Shown here: piece after piece, positions 35,503 through 48,391 of the stretch | How positions within the stretch are numbered: position 1 is the stretch's first letter | How the letters are laid out: the number at the start of each line of letters is the position of its first letter | Source: Mortierella alpina | Taxonomy: Eukaryota > Mortierellomycota > Mortierellomycetes > Mortierellales > Mortierellaceae | Reading direction: 5' to 3' | Length of the DNA: 64,000 nt | NCBI GenBank assembly: GCA_029449245.1 | Contig: JANATF010000008.1 | Coordinates: 744,001 to 808,000, forward strand | Position numbers and translations under genes: made by a program | The notes under the pieces: model-generated | Seen by the model: the letters and a program-made list of their open reading frames with translations, nothing else | Told to the model about the DNA's origin: nothing | The model's database searches: none

Positions 35503-36286
35503 ACTCGTTCGTCTCTAGACTTAAAAATAATACAAGTCAAGTTGGCGGAGATAACTTTTGAGGAGAAATATGGCCTGAGGACCCGTTACTCCGTCGCGTC
35601 TTTGTTTGTTGTTTGGGCTACTCACCGGTTCGGTTCGTCGTGTGGAAGCATGTCGCCAGCACCCTGGACCCACCTGATAGATGCTCGAGCAGGCGTCGGC
35701 ACTTGTAAATGGCGAACATCATCCCACTTTTTTCTCTTCGTTCGTGCCTTCTCTTCTCTCTCCTATCCTCGTTAGTCTTTCCTTGAGGGTTCACTCATAC
35801 GCTACACTACTACCGCACTCTAAAGCGCGGTGAAAATATGAGCAATAGGTGCCTTTGTGGATGAAGGGAGGCAGCACTGCAAACATTGCCAGACGGTAAG
35901 AGTTTCGAGTGACGTGAGGTTCTGACAGGCATATCCATAGCACTGGAGTGCACAGACGGAAGCGCATGTTCACGACGCAAGTGCACGTAACCCAAGGTCG
36001 TGTCAAATGAAAGCTATCCAAAAAAATCAGGCCACACTTGCACTTGGCAAACCTGTTTATACAACATAGGCAGAAACTATAAAAGAATGAATCCCTTTCT
36101 TCCTTCATTCCGTCTGCACACATCTCTCTCTCGTTCTTTCGTTCTCTCTCGGCCTCCTCTCAACATCTCCACAGCCTGCACTGTTACGTTTAACGGCTGC
36201 TACCCTGGATTGCCTTGGTTCAATACCCCAACACTTCAATACCCATCCCGCCTCCGTCCCATCTCTCCACTCTCTCTTCTGTCGAC
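35503..36286. other. gap between SMU1 and lanosterol synthase
   Basis: 3' region of SMU1 then the ERG7 promoter, which ends in a TC-rich leader (about 36090-36285). No gene seen; open frames here are unlike any family I know. Confidence 0.5.
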
Positions 36287-39148
36287 ATGGCCGGCACAAT
36301 CAGCAGCAGCGCCGTCCACAACCCAACAGACAGAACCCGCTGGCGCTTGCGGGTCGATGAAGGAAAGCAGACCTGGCACTATGTCAGCGAGGAGGAGAGT
36401 CGTGCTACTCCTCAGACCGACATTGAAAAGTACTGGCTCGACCTCAAGATGGTAAGACAAAAAATACTGTACATATACGACCAGACTTATGCTCGAATGC
36501 CCCTTATTTTGTTAACGGCGATCTCCTACACTGTCCAATCACCTGCAGAGTCCTTCCAACCTTCCCAAGCCCACAACGGCGCTTGAGGCTGCCAGGAACG
36601 GCTTCGAGTTCTTTAAACGACTTCAGAACGAGGAGGGATTCTGGTCTGGAGAATATGGCGGGCCTATGTTCCTTCTGCCAGGACTGGTCATCACGTACTA
36701 CGTTACTGGAGTCAAGATGCCCGAGGGCTGGTCTGACGAGATCATCCAGTACTTGTTCAACAGGGCACACGAGGATGATGGTGGATGGGGCCTGTAAGTG
36801 AGAACGAGTAATGAGTCTGTCTTCGTGCCCGGCAGGATCTGAAGGACGACTCGTCTCACATTTCTTCAACCTTCCGAAAATCCCTTTGCGTAGGCACATC
36901 GAAGGACACTCGACGGTGTTCGGAACTGCATTGAATTACATCGTCCTTCGTCTACTGGGTGTCGATGCCGAGCACCCCGTCTGCGTCAGAGCTCGCGGGA
37001 CTCTGCACAAACTCGGTAAGAGACTTCGTGAGAGCTCCATAGGCGTTGGTCACGGCGATCTTCATTTGAGAACCTTTGGACTCTTAAGTTGAACCTGTCT
37101 TGTCATATTTTAGGCGGCGCTACGGGATCGCCTTCATGGGGTAAATTCTGGATGGCGGCATTGGGTGTATACGACTGGGATGGCATGAACCCTGTACCAC
37201 CCGAGCTTTGGCTCCTCCCCCACTTCCTGCCAATCCACCCAGGTCGGTACTGGTGTCACACCCGCAACGTGTACATCCCCATGAGCTACATCTATGGCCG
37301 TAAAGCAACTCCAGCTTTGACTCCACTGACGAGACAATTGCGTGAGGAGCTTTACACGCAGCCTTACGACACCATTCTCTGGTACCAGCAACGCAACAAC
37401 ATTTGCAAGGCGGATGAATACTACCCACACACTCGTCTTCTCAACTTTTTGAACGGAGGTTTGGTCATTGCAGAGAAGGGTATCTCCAAGACAGGAATCC
37501 GATCTCGGGCATTGAAGGCGGCCTATGCGCAGGTCAAATACGAGGACGAAAACACCCACTACCTGGATATTGGCCCTGTCAACAAGATGATGAACATGTT
37601 GTCGACCTTTTACGAAGAGGGCAAGGACTCGGAGGCATTCAAGCTGCATGCCAAGAACAATATTGATTTCATGTGGTATGTTTCCTTTTGATGAATGGTT
37701 TGCGATTCACATGAGGCATGAATAAGTCTCTGAAGAAAGTGCTAACACATACTTTACTTCTATGGATGTTTTTAGGATGTCTGGCGGAGGAATGATGATG
37801 AACGGCACCAATGGCTCACAGCTCTGGGACACCGCATTGTTGATCCAAGGAGTCATTGAATCTGGATTAGCTGAGGAACCCCAGAACCATGAGGCGATGA
37901 CACGTGGACTGATGTTCTTGGATGATTGCCAGATCAAACGCAATCCTCCTTTCATGAAGGAAGGCTATCGTGATGCCACCTTGGGTGCTTGGCCCTTCAG
38001 TAACAAGTTTCAGGGCTACACTGTCTCGGACTGTACTTCTGAGGGTCTTAAGGCTGTCCTGCTTCTTCAAGGAAAACTCAGGTACATTGCCCCCCTCCCC
38101 TCGTCTTGCATGCTCGTGGCCTGCATTTTGAGAGGTGTATGTTTATATTGAGTAGTTTTTGCAGTTTTCTGACGAGCGATTTAACCTTCTCCACTTTTTT
38201 AAGCTATACCAAGGAACGCGTTTCGATGAAACGTTTGGAGCAAGCCGTCGACATTGTCTTAGGGTTACAGAACAAGAGCGGCGGGTTTGCCTCGTACGAG
38301 AGCGTCCGAGGCCCCTCGTGGTTGGAATGGATCAACCCTGCAGAGGTGTTTGGCAATATCATGATTGAATACTGCTACCCTGAATGCTCGACAGCGTGTG
38401 TCCTCGGATTGACCTACTTTCGGGAACAGTGTCCTGACTACCGAAACGAGGAAATTAAGTAAGTTTTTTTTGTTTATGGACTCATTGCATGAGATCTTTC
38501 TTTTTTTTCGTTTGCTAATCCTCTCATTTCGACTATGCTTATTAGTACCACGATTGAGCGCGCTGTCAAGTTCATTTTGAGCGTGCAGAGGGACGATGGA
38601 TCTTGGTATGGTTCCTGGGCCATCTGCTTCACGTACGCCACCATGTTTGCTCTCGAGAGCCTGAGCAGCGTCGGTCAATCCTACAGCAACAGGTACGAGA
38701 TATGGGAATGAAACACGCGAATATTATGGCTATTTTGTCGAAAGGGAAAGCTAATCATCTAATGCCATCTCACATACTCTCCTTTCTTAGTGAACCTGTC
38801 AGGAAAGCATGCGAGTTCCTTCTGGCAAAGCAGCGCGTGGATGGTGGATGGGGCGAGTCCTACAAGTCGTGTGAACAACACGTGTATGTCGAGCACGAGA
38901 ACTCTCAGGTCGTCCAGACTGCTTGGGCGTTGCTGGCACTCATGGCGGCCAAGTGCCCGAACCAGAAGGCGATCCAGCGTGGTGTTCAGCTGATCATGTC
39001 GAGACAGCAGCCCGATGGACAGTGGAAGCAAGAGGCCATTGAGGGAATCTTTAACCACTCGTGCTCCATCTCTTATCCAAACTACAAGCATATCTTTGCT
39101 ATTTGGGCGTTGGGACGGTACGCAAAGACGTACGGCGATTCTCTTTGA
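36287..39148 (+). CDS. ERG7: lanosterol synthase (oxidosqualene cyclase)
   Basis: Cyclises 2,3-oxidosqualene to lanosterol, the first cyclic sterol intermediate, at the ER or lipid droplet. Eight exons: 36287-36451, 36549-36793, 36894-37015, 37114-37675, 37776-38081, 38204-38458, 38546-38692 and 38791-39148; 719 residues, close to the fungal norm. Conserved text includes [74 protein letters not shown] and the catalytic motif [11 protein letters not shown], whose Asp is at about residue 450. Most fungal and animal enzymes have DCTAE, so Ser for Ala is a small change. QW-type repeats continue to the end ([44 protein letters not shown]). All phases agree. Confidence 0.97.
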
Positions 39149-39701
39149 GAATGTAATTAGCTCTTGCCTTGAAGTCTATACCAGATGCAGTCAAATTATA
39201 TGCGCGATATGCTGTTCTCAATCAAGCCCGGTAGAGACTGTTCACGGTTTCAACTCTGATGTATCCATGCTTGTATCAAACACATCATTACACACTCCGA
39301 TGAGAAGGCGTGGGTCAGTGAGAACAGACGGCACGATCTTGTACGACCTTGGGGGCGGTTTGTACTCGTGTTTCCTTGGGTATGTCTGGTGACGATACAT
39401 ACAGGAGCGACCTTTGATCTCCTCCAAGTCTCAGCCATGCTTGCAAACGCCTTTCCATGAAATCGTCCTAAAGTCATGCGAACACTTCAGGCTTGCACAA
39501 TTTGACAAGGCAGATGGATGGCTGCCTTTGGTGATCCATGTACGGGGCCTTTTACTTGTCGCGAAGTGGTGTAAAAAAAGGTTTTTATATACATAATATT
39601 GCTGATTCCTCTGCGTTCCAAGGGCTGTATCGTAATAAAAAAGAAGAGGGGCCGGCGCTTTTCCCGTTTCTTGTGTCTGTTCGGTTTGCTGTGTAATAGC
39701 C
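39149..39701. other. convergent 3' region between ERG7 and LAMTOR2
   Basis: 553 bp between two convergent genes. It has AT-rich stretches and AATAAA-like words fitting polyadenylation. No gene seen. Confidence 0.5.
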
Positions 39702-40357
39702 CTAGTATCCTGCGACCTTGCTCAGAGGTTCTTCCAGATGTCGTGTCAACGCTTCTGACTTTGCCTTGAGAATGCCCAGCTCGACATCATCCCGTGCCAC
39801 CAGACATAGAATCATTGTACTGACGATTGTAATCGCTACCTTGCCCTCCTAAGCAAATAGGTTGACGAAAAGAGCAGAAAAAAACACGCACATGGATTAG
39901 CTGCAAGGCGACAAAGGGAGTCGGAGCAGATGTTTTCGAGCCTGGCTTCTTGTTCAAAAGAGAGAGAAAGTGGGCGTGTTTGTGTATGTGTGTGAGTGAG
40001 AGAGGGAAGGGGTGGGTACCTCGCAGTCCAGGATCAGAAACGATAGTGGTCCGACTTCGGGCTTGCAGTGCTTTGAATAGATGGTCCAGATGTTGGATGC
40101 GATCGCGCCGTAGATGCGTGCATCTCGATCGGATTGAGCTGCGAACGCGAGCAGCGAACCTTCTGGGTTCAGCAATCTATGGATGGATGGAGCAGTGGGG
40201 CAAGTTCTGTACGATTAGCTTGCGCAAAAGTCGACGAGCGTGGTCTGTTCTTCCTTGTGCCAGGTTGTGTCCTCGTGTGGATGCTTTACATGGTCGCCTT
40301 GACGCCTCCAGTGGTGGCCTGCTGTAGGACTTGCGAGATGAGTTTTGGCTTGAGCAT
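39702..40357 (-). CDS. LAMTOR2: LAMTOR2 / p14 roadblock subunit of Ragulator
   Basis: Roadblock/LC7 subunit of the Ragulator (Ego-like) complex that anchors Rag GTPases to the lysosome or vacuole for TORC1 control. Three exons: 40290-40357, 40020-40176 and 39702-39848; 123 residues against 125 in human. Residues: MLKPKLISQVLQQATTGGVK, then ILLNPEGSLLAFAAQSDRDA, AAIASNIW-type text (GAIASNIWTIY), FLILDCEEGKVAIT, and a final LGILKAKSEALTRHLEEPLS. This lines up along its whole length with animal LAMTOR2. Introns are 113 and 171 bp. Because no exon is long, the gene is easy to miss. It converges with ERG7 and its promoter faces the 3.6-kb gene-poor region. Confidence 0.93.
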
Positions 40358-41063
40358 GTCTCTGAATGTCGGGTATTACAAGTCGTGTACTGGATGCGCT
40401 GCGCAGAGAAAAAGTGTTTTCCTTGAATGACTTTTGCGTGATGTCTGTCAAGGTGTGTGCGTTGTGACTAGAGGTGGATGAGGTGGATGTGTGGAAGGTT
40501 GGTTATTTTGGAGCTGACAGGAGTCTCTCAGCCTAGAACGAAGTCACAAGACTTAGGAGATCCACAGCTTGCAATCTGTCAAAGGTGTTGTTGCCTTTTG
40601 TCGTGCTTACCGCTTCATGAGCAGGCAAACTGGAGCTACTGATCCGAAGTATCCTCTAGTCGCGTCAACTAGAGCTTGCGGTAGTCTTGGTTCATGATTA
40701 GTTCATTACAGACCGAAAAGAAACGACCAGCGCTGACCTGGGTGCGGCAACACCCTGCTCTCTTGTCTGGATGCATCATGCACACCCGTGATTGAGTTCA
40801 ATGTCAGCGTAGAATATAGCATGTAGCCATAAGATTGGGAGATACTATGCATGTGCATGCATACCTCCATTGTCGTTTCCGCTTATCCTCCAGCCCGATA
40901 GTCGGATGACATAAAACAGGCGTATGGTCACTGTGTCGTAGTTGTCCTGCTCAATCATGCTTTCTGCCCATTGTCTCTTGGCGCGCGATCACGCAGGAAG
41001 GAAAGTGTAACTGCAGGGATGTGCAATAGGGGAAGTGGAGGAGCAGGAGAAAAGGGAGTGGGT

Positions 41064-41104
41064 GCTGTCTTCCAAGACAGCAACAACCCTCACGCGTAGG
41101 GTTG
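41064..41104. other. two adjacent perfect inverted repeats
   Basis: First, GCTGTCTT-CC-AAGACAGC at 41064-41081. Second, CAACCCT-CACGCGT-AGGGTTG at 41084-41104. Stems are 8 and 7 bp and separated by two bases; the second loop contains ACGCGT. It could be RNA structure or a protein-binding palindrome. Confidence 0.6.
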
Positions 41105-43603
41105 TCCAGTCTTTCTTCACCACATGTTCGACCGCGCTCCTCATCAGCCGTTTCGAGAGAGACCGCTACTCACCCGAAGTATCGAACGAGCGCAAGGACC
41201 AATAGCTAAACCCAGGGCGGAAAAGAAAAGGGATGAGGAGGAACGTTTGGAAGGTTTAGTGTCCTATGAGCGATTTTTTTTTACATGTAACTTAAACCGA
41301 TGGAAGGCTCGGTTTTCTAGATATACACAGTGGTGATCGTCTTGGGCGAGCGCATGGGTCATTCGAGAGAGCGCTTTTTATGACCCTTTTGTCCTCCACA
41401 ACTGCCTCATGAGAAAGCATTTTTGTACATCAGAACACACATGTTGAAAGGCTGAATGACAAATTGTTGCGACCGTTCCACGGTGCACGACAGATGTTTT
41501 TTTTGTGTTTGCATTCTGAAGCTTCCACGACTTCCGCAATAGAAGTCGGCCTTCTCGTTTCCATCCTCTCCGTGGCAAAATCAAGGATGGCCTGCTGTCA
41601 TTATCCTATTTTCACTTGTTGTATGAGCACATATTGATGACTGATCGAGGGATCCGGTTCACTCTGAAGAGATGGGCGGGTCTCATATGAGCAACAGGAT
41701 GAAAATAGACACCTTTGCAAATGATATGTGATTGATAAATGACCCAAGCTTCTAATTAAAGGACAGCCCTCAGCGCAAGAGCTGTATCGCTCGATACATC
41801 GTCGAGTACGAGAGCCGCAGTTGCTGTCTGCCACGATATGAACATTGTTTTCTTCTTCACCATCAATTTTGGACTTTTGGGCGTCTGGGCCAGATTAAGG
41901 ATATGGCCGCTGAGCCTCCTCTGCAAGAGAAAGTACTTGATCCACAGGCAGCGAGAGTCGAACGCACGAGGTCGAATTCGTGCCAGGGTGCAGCGAATCA
42001 CAGCCCCACCCACTCCACGTTCAGTTATCAGTCGACAGAACGCAACTCTGCCCACATCTTCTGTGCCGTGAAGGAACGTTCCTCGTTTGCATAGAAAATC
42101 TAATCCCCGGTAACAGCACAACAAAGCATTAAAATTTGTACTCCTTGGATCGAATGATTGGAAGATGACAGTTCAGGGCACGTATTGCTCTCGGCTACAC
42201 ATAGCCTCCCGTTGGGCCCGGGTCGAGACAACCTGAAGTCTGCCCCTGTTGTCTCTCTGGTCAGCGTCCAAAAAACACGTCAGCTTGAGGCCCGTGACAG
42301 ATAGGTGATTGATGTATCCTGGCTCACAGTAGCTGCTCCGCCAAGCCAGGCGACTTGCGACGTTCGTTTGATACAGTACCAGGCGCGTATGGTGCTGAGG
42401 GGGTGGTCATGCCACAAATCGTTGATGCTCAAAAGAACAGCAAGAGGTGCGTGCAAGTACAAGTTCGGTAGTACACACACAGGTCTTTTGCGATGGACAG
42501 ACTTCCGCTGCAACGGACGCGGCGATGACCAGCCAATGACCTGCTCTCTGGCCCTGGATAAATAAGGGAGGGCAAGGCCCAAACCCTGTTGAGCAACAGG
42601 TGTATTTTTTTCATGTACCTCTGTAGAAATTCGAAGGTTCTGACACTTCTATTCTCATCCGTCTTGTTGCGCTTCGCTTGTCGCACACACGCAGACACAC
42701 ACTCGCTGTTTTCGCAGGGATGGCTCATCATGAAGTTAGTCTCGGTCATTATGGACAGTTCAGCTCCCAATATGGCAGCCTTAGCGAGCTGGGATGGGAT
42801 GGTTCGTCCATCCACCTTCTCCCTCGGTCTTTTGCTCGGGCTATCGTTTTTTGTGTGGTCTAGGGGATCCGAAACTGCTGATCGTGAGGCAAGAGGTCTT
42901 TGACTGGCGAGGGACAAGGGAGTAGCAAACAACCCAGCATGAAGGAAAATACAGTACAAGAAAAATACATGCTGTCTGCTCGGTTCCCCTGGGTGATGTG
43001 GCTCCCCCCAATGGCAGCGCGTGGTGTTTTCCCACCTTGTTGTGCCCAGTGTCCATGGTGGCAGCTGCGTGGCCAATGGGAGGCCGCAGCCGGGCTTAGA
43101 ATAGCCTTGGTAAATGTTGTTATCAACAGCGCTACTGTAGTCTAGCTGCCTGCTCTAGTCCGCCGTGGCATTTGTATTGCCGAGTAGTCTAGCGAGCCAG
43201 CGTCCGCTCGAGAGAGTTCAAAAAGGCTCGCCCTTTGCCCCCTCGATTTCTTCGAATTCTGGCATGGAATTCTATTGAGCGCAAGGCGGTCGCTTGGATG
43301 AGCGTGGGTTGTGTGTGTGATCGTGGGCTGGATGGACCCTCGTGGAGACGGCCTTCTATTGTTCTATTCTTCGCCCTTCCTGCGCTTCCATCATCCGCAC
43401 ATCAGCACCTGGGGTCCCTTATTAAATCGCTACAGTCGTCCTGTGCCAGCCGCGACCCCTGCATCCCCTGTGCCATGTCCTCTTGGGCCACACTGCAGAA
43501 GATATATAACTCGGCCCATCATCCCCAGACCGTGATCCTCTTTTTCTTCTCCTCGCTTTGCTTCCACTCCTCACCTTCACCGTAACGATATAATCCGTTT
43601 CTG

Positions 43604-43604
<1 letters not shown>

Positions 43605-43698
<94 letters not shown>
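43605..43698. repeat. compound (CT)n(CA)n(CT)n microsatellite
   Basis: About 16 CT units, 9 CA units and about 22 CT units in 94 bp, roughly 250 bp upstream of the PMC1 start codon. The strand is almost pure pyrimidine on both sides of the CA block. Confidence 0.93.
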
Positions 43699-43702
<4 letters not shown>

Positions 43703-43947
43703 GTTTATTTGTTTTCTGGTCATCGTTACTGTTCCCCTTGCCTCTCTCCCTCCCACTCCATCACTCACCCTCACCCGTCCTCGCTCGCCCTTCCTTCCCG
43801 TCGCGCAAACCCACCTCTGAGGGGCCCAACTCCAGAACTACTGCACCCTCCTCATCCCCATCTCTCTCTCTCTCCCCCCCATTCCATTCAACCATAGACG
43901 CTCAGTCTCTTTTAAACAGTACACCCTTGGTGTCCGCTATATAAACA

Positions 43948-46900
43948 ATGGACAAGGCCGAACTGGACTCGTCCCAGTCCGAGATTCAGGCTACTCAACC
44001 CGCCAACGACCACCCCAGCACCCAGTCTGAATCCTCAGCAACCTCAACCTCCGCTACTCCTCAGTATGCATCCACCACCGTAGCAACCGTGGCTGATCCC
44101 CGTCCCACCAACAACGGCCCCTTCTCCTTCACTCCAGATGAGCTTATGGACCTCATCGACCCAAAGTCGCCAGAGACTCTCGAAGTTTACGGCGGTGTCC
44201 AGGGCGTGTTGGCCGGTCTGCATGCTGATCCTGTCAAGGGTCTCGCAACCCACAACCAGCCCCTGGCCACTGTCGTCTCTGGCGAGAGCGAGAAAGCCGA
44301 GTCCTCATCGGCTGCTCATGGCAAATCCACAGGACCGGTGTCGTTCGAGGATCGCGTCAACTATTTTGGCCGCAATGTGCTGCCAAAGCGCAAGGCCAAG
44401 AGCATCTTTGAGCTCATGTGGATGGCTCTCCAAGAAAAGATTCTGGTGAGTTCTTTTAACTCTCTTCGATTGTGCTCTCCTTCTATCACCCTGTTCCTCT
44501 GTCTGTGAAACTACGGACCTTGCCCCTCGCTCGATACGACCCTTTATTGTTGCGCGCAATGCATATCAAAAAGAGTTTACTGTAACTGAATATACAGAGT
44601 ACACAGGCCCCGCGTCGGCCCTGTCTCTGAGACTGGCGAGGAATACCCGGCAAACTCAGCCCCAAAACACAAATCACCCAATCTCCCACTCTCTGAAAAT
44701 AGCACCGTGTCATAGACATGTACTGGAAGCGGAGCGTGGTTGTGTGGACTGGATAGAAGGGCATCAGCTCCAAAACTGCTCCCCTTCCGCATCGACTCGA
44801 TGATGACACACTTGTACATTCTGGACAGGCTCACTGACACTGCAATTCCATCGTCTCATGATATCATGCCTTGTAGATTTTGCTTCTGGTTGCTGCTGTC
44901 GTGTCTGTAGGCTTGGGTCTCTATGAGGACTTTGGCATGAAACACGAGCCCAAAGTCATTTACGACAAGAACTTCAATGCCTCTATCCGCGAGGACCCCA
45001 AGATCGCCTGGGTCGAGGGTGTTGCTATCCTGGTTGCTGTCATGATCGTCGTCTTGGTCGGCTCCATCAACGATTTCCAGAAGGAAAAGCAGTTCCGCAA
45101 GCTGAATGCCAAGAAGGAGGACCGCGAGGTCAAAGTCCTTCGCAACGGCGAGACTGTCCTGCTCTCGGTCTTTGATATCATCGTCGGTGACGTTCTTCAC
45201 CTCGAGCCCGGTGATGTGATCTCTGCGGACGGTATCTTCCTCGGCGGACACAACCTCAAGTGCGACGAATCTGCCATGACTGGAGAGTCGGATGCTGTCA
45301 AGAAGGTTTCCTATGACGAATACAAGCGCATGCTCGAGCACGAAACCGCTCTGCACGCCAAGGATGGCAACGGCACCGCTTTTGATGCCCATCAAGCTCT
45401 CCACGGTGTCGATCCCTTTATCATCTCTGGCTCCAAGGTCCTGGAGGGCGTCGGTCTCTATGCTGTCACCGGTGTAGGCGAGAACAGCTTCCACGGCAAG
45501 ACTATGATGTCGCTTCGCACCGAACCCGAGGACACTCCATTGCAGGCCAAGCTGAACGGTCTGGCTGAGCAGATTGCCAAGCTCGGTACATTGGCTGCTG
45601 TGGTCATGCTGGTTGCACTCTTCATCCGTTACTTTGTCAAGTTCAAGGATGGTGTCCCCGCCTCCAACGAAATCGTCTCGAGCATTGTCCAAATCATCAT
45701 TTCCGCTGTTACCGTCATTGTCGTTGCTGTGCCCGAGGGTCTGCCCCTTGCTGTCACTCTGGCCTTGGCTTTTGCCACCACCCGCATGTTGAAGGACAAC
45801 AACTTGGTCCGTGTGCTTGCTGCCTGCGAGACCATGGGTAATGCCACGACCATTTGCTCTGACAAGACAGGAACCTTGACCCAGAATCGGTATGTTCGCC
45901 TATCGTTTTGTTATATTTGTTTGCAAGTTGACTTCGCTTCACGTTGTTTTTGCTCACCATGGCTCGCGCTTTCCTCTTTAGCATGACCATTGTTGCTGGA
46001 ACTTTGGGACTCAACACTCGTTTCATTGCTGATGCTGCCGAAGGTGATTCCAACCCGCGCGCCGCCATCCCCATCAACAAGCACGCCGTCCCCATGAGCC
46101 AACTCGTCAGCAACCTTCCCGGCTCCGTGACCCAGCTGATGCACGAAGCCATCGCCATCAATTCGTCTGCGTTTGAAAGTGAGGATGACAAGGGCAACCT
46201 TTCCTTCATCGGTTCCAAGACTGAGGTCGCCATGCTTGATTTCTCAAAGAAGATTGGTGGTGCCGATTACCGCGTCCTCCGCGAGGCTTCGCCTGTTGTC
46301 CACTTGTACCCCTTCTCGTCTGAGCGCAAGTCCATGGCCACCATTGTCCAGATGGGCCCCAAAAAGTTCCGTCTCCATGCCAAGGGTGCTTCTGAGATTA
46401 TTATGAAGCGTTGCGACAAGGTCCTCCAGATTTCGTCGGGCGAGGATGCCCCACTCTCCGAGAAGGAGCGCAATGCAGATGTCACCGAGCTGGCCCTCAA
46501 TGACGAGCTCGAGACCCATATCCACAAGACCATCATTTCCTACGCTACCCAGTCCCTCCGTACTATTGGTGTCGCCTACCGCGACTTTGAGTCCTGGCCC
46601 CCAGCTGGCGTTCAGCTGAACGCCGATGGAGAGGTTCCCTTCTCTGATGTCGCCGAGAGTGGCATGACCTTTATTGGAGTTGTCGGTATTGAGGATCCTC
46701 TTCGTGACGGTGTTCCCGACGCCGTCCTTGCTTGCCAGCGTGCTGGTGTGTTTGTTCGTATGGTGACTGGAGACAACATTTTGACCGCAAAGTCCATTGC
46801 AACCCAGTGTGGTATCTACACCCAGGGAGGCATCATCATGGAAGGACCCAAGTTCCGAGCCTTGAGTGGCGAGGAGATGGACGCAGTCATTCCCCGCCTC

Positions 46901-48391
46901 CAAGTCTTGGCCCGCTCCAGTCCCGAAGACAAGAAGATTCTTGTCGGTCGTCTCAAGGCCATGGGCGAGATTGTCGCTGTTACAGGTGATGGCACCAACG
47001 ACGGGCCTGCTCTCAAAATGTCTGATGTTGGTTTCTCGATGGGTATTGCCGGAACAGAGGTGGCCAAGGAGGCCTCGTCAATCATTCTCATGGATGACAA
47101 CTTCTCGAGCATTGTCAAGGCCATTCTCTGGGGACGTTCTGTCAACGATGCGGTCAAGAAGTTTTTGCAGTTCCAGCTTACCGTCAATGTCACTGCCGTC
47201 ATTCTGACGTTTGTCACCGCTGTTGCCTCTGATAAGCAAGAGCCGGTCATGTCAGCAGTCCAGCTGTTGTGGGTCAACTTGATCATGGATACTCTTGCCG
47301 CCCTTGCTCTTGCCACGGACCCTCCAACCTTGGATCTTTTGGACCGCCAGCCAGAACCACGCACTGCTCCATTGATCTCGTTCACGATGTGGAAGATGAT
47401 TCTCGGCCAGGCCATCCTGCAGTTGGTGATCACTTTCGTTATGTTTTATGCTGGAATGGATATCTTCAACTACAACGAGATTCCCTCCTCACTTGCATCC
47501 AGAGTCCCTGTGGTCACACCGGAGATCGAGAATGCCCACAAGACCTTCAAGCGCCAGGAGCTCAAATCCATGGTCTTCAACACATTTGTGTTCCTGCAGA
47601 TCTTTAACGAGGTTAACTGCCGTCGTCTGGATAACCGCCTCAACATCTTTGCGGGCATTCAGAACAACAGATACTTTATGGTTATCTTTGTTATCATGGT
47701 TGTTTTCCAGATCCTCATCATCGAATTTGGCGGTGCTGCCTTTGAGACCGAGAAGTTGAGTGCTATCCAGTGGTTGATCTGCGTGTTGTTGGGTCTCCTC
47801 TCCATCCCCGCAGGTGTCCTTATCCGCTTGATTCCCGAATCGATCTTTGGAAACCTCAAGAACTGGGTCAACAACGGTGATGGCTCCACGACTGGCGCTC
47901 TTCCCAACTTTGAGAGCTTCCCTGATTCGAACGAAGCTGGCCGCGTCAACTCCATCCCAGCCTCCGTAGGATCCAACCGCGCCAACTCGATTGCTGGTAG
48001 TGGCAATAATGTGTACCCCAGCCGCGACGGCCTCGTTTGGAACCCGGCCATCACCAAGGTGCGCTCTGACCTGTCTCTCTTCAAGTCGATCCGCGGTGGC
48101 CGTCTGTCGACAGACTCTGACAGGAGTGGACATGCTGTTCATGCTGCTGCCATGGTGCCCACTTTGGTGGCGACGTCTGTTGGAGCAGGATGGTCCCCAA
48201 GAGGCCGCAACACACCTGGTAACTCGTCCAGCCAGGTGGATGTTAGTAACTCGAGCCCACGGAACAGTGTCATTGGATCGCGTCGCGGCACGGGCCACAG
48301 CAGTATCCGTCCTGCGACGCCTCAGGGCACCTCCTCTGCGCCTGTAAATACCACCTCTAGCAGTGCTGCGCCCCCCACATACTCTCCATGA
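43948..48391 (+). CDS. PMC1: P2B-type Ca2+-ATPase (PMC1-like)
   Basis: ATP-driven calcium pump of the plasma-membrane/vacuolar class. Three exons: 43948-44445, 44877-45889 and 45982-48391; 1306 residues (yeast Pmc1 about 1170). After a 120-residue Ser/Thr-rich N-terminus comes GPVSFEDRVNYFGRNVLP. Helix M1 is interrupted by the 431-bp first intron. The actuator loop has CDESAMTGESDAV (TGES), helix M4 has VAVPEGLPLAVTLALAFAT, the phosphorylation site is CSDKTGTLTQNRMT (Asp at about 495), and the hinge is VTGDGTNDGPALKMSDVGFSMG (about 838). M5-M6 carry the calcium-site residues around QLTVNVTAV and LLWVNLIMDTLAALALAT. A Ser-rich tail of about 170 residues lies beyond the last helix; no clear calmodulin helix is evident. 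Confidence 0.95.

Larger units (their letters stand above)
40358..43947. other. 3.6-kb gene-poor region between LAMTOR2 and PMC1
   Basis: The largest gap in the window. It must hold the LAMTOR2 promoter and the PMC1 promoter and leader. I noticed two adjacent hairpins near 41064-41104 and a CT/CA microsatellite at 43605-43698. Open frames (the longest is 215 codons, 42429-43076 minus) show no family features. I found no tRNA-like cloverleaf and no transposon ends. A non-coding RNA gene is possible but not shown. Confidence 0.5.

Noticed and set aside
41940-42000. tRNA-like TTCGA motif on the minus strand
   Set aside because: The flanking bases do not make acceptor, D and anticodon arms, so no cloverleaf forms.
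41756-42124. 122-codon minus-strand frame ending in an Ala/Leu-rich stretch
   Set aside because: The frame has no ATG until its last third and no recognisable domain, so I do not support a gene.
42429-43076. 215-codon open frame on the minus strand between LAMTOR2 and PMC1
   Set aside because: It has no recognisable motif, no family resemblance and low-complexity Thr/Cys ends, and it overlaps other open frames of similar quality. It looks like chance in a gene-poor region.
45944-45981. ATG at 45944 as a start for a separate C-terminal ATPase protein
   Set aside because: These bases are intron sequence. The AG at 45980-45981 joins TLTQNR to MTIVAG, the invariant P-type ATPase order.
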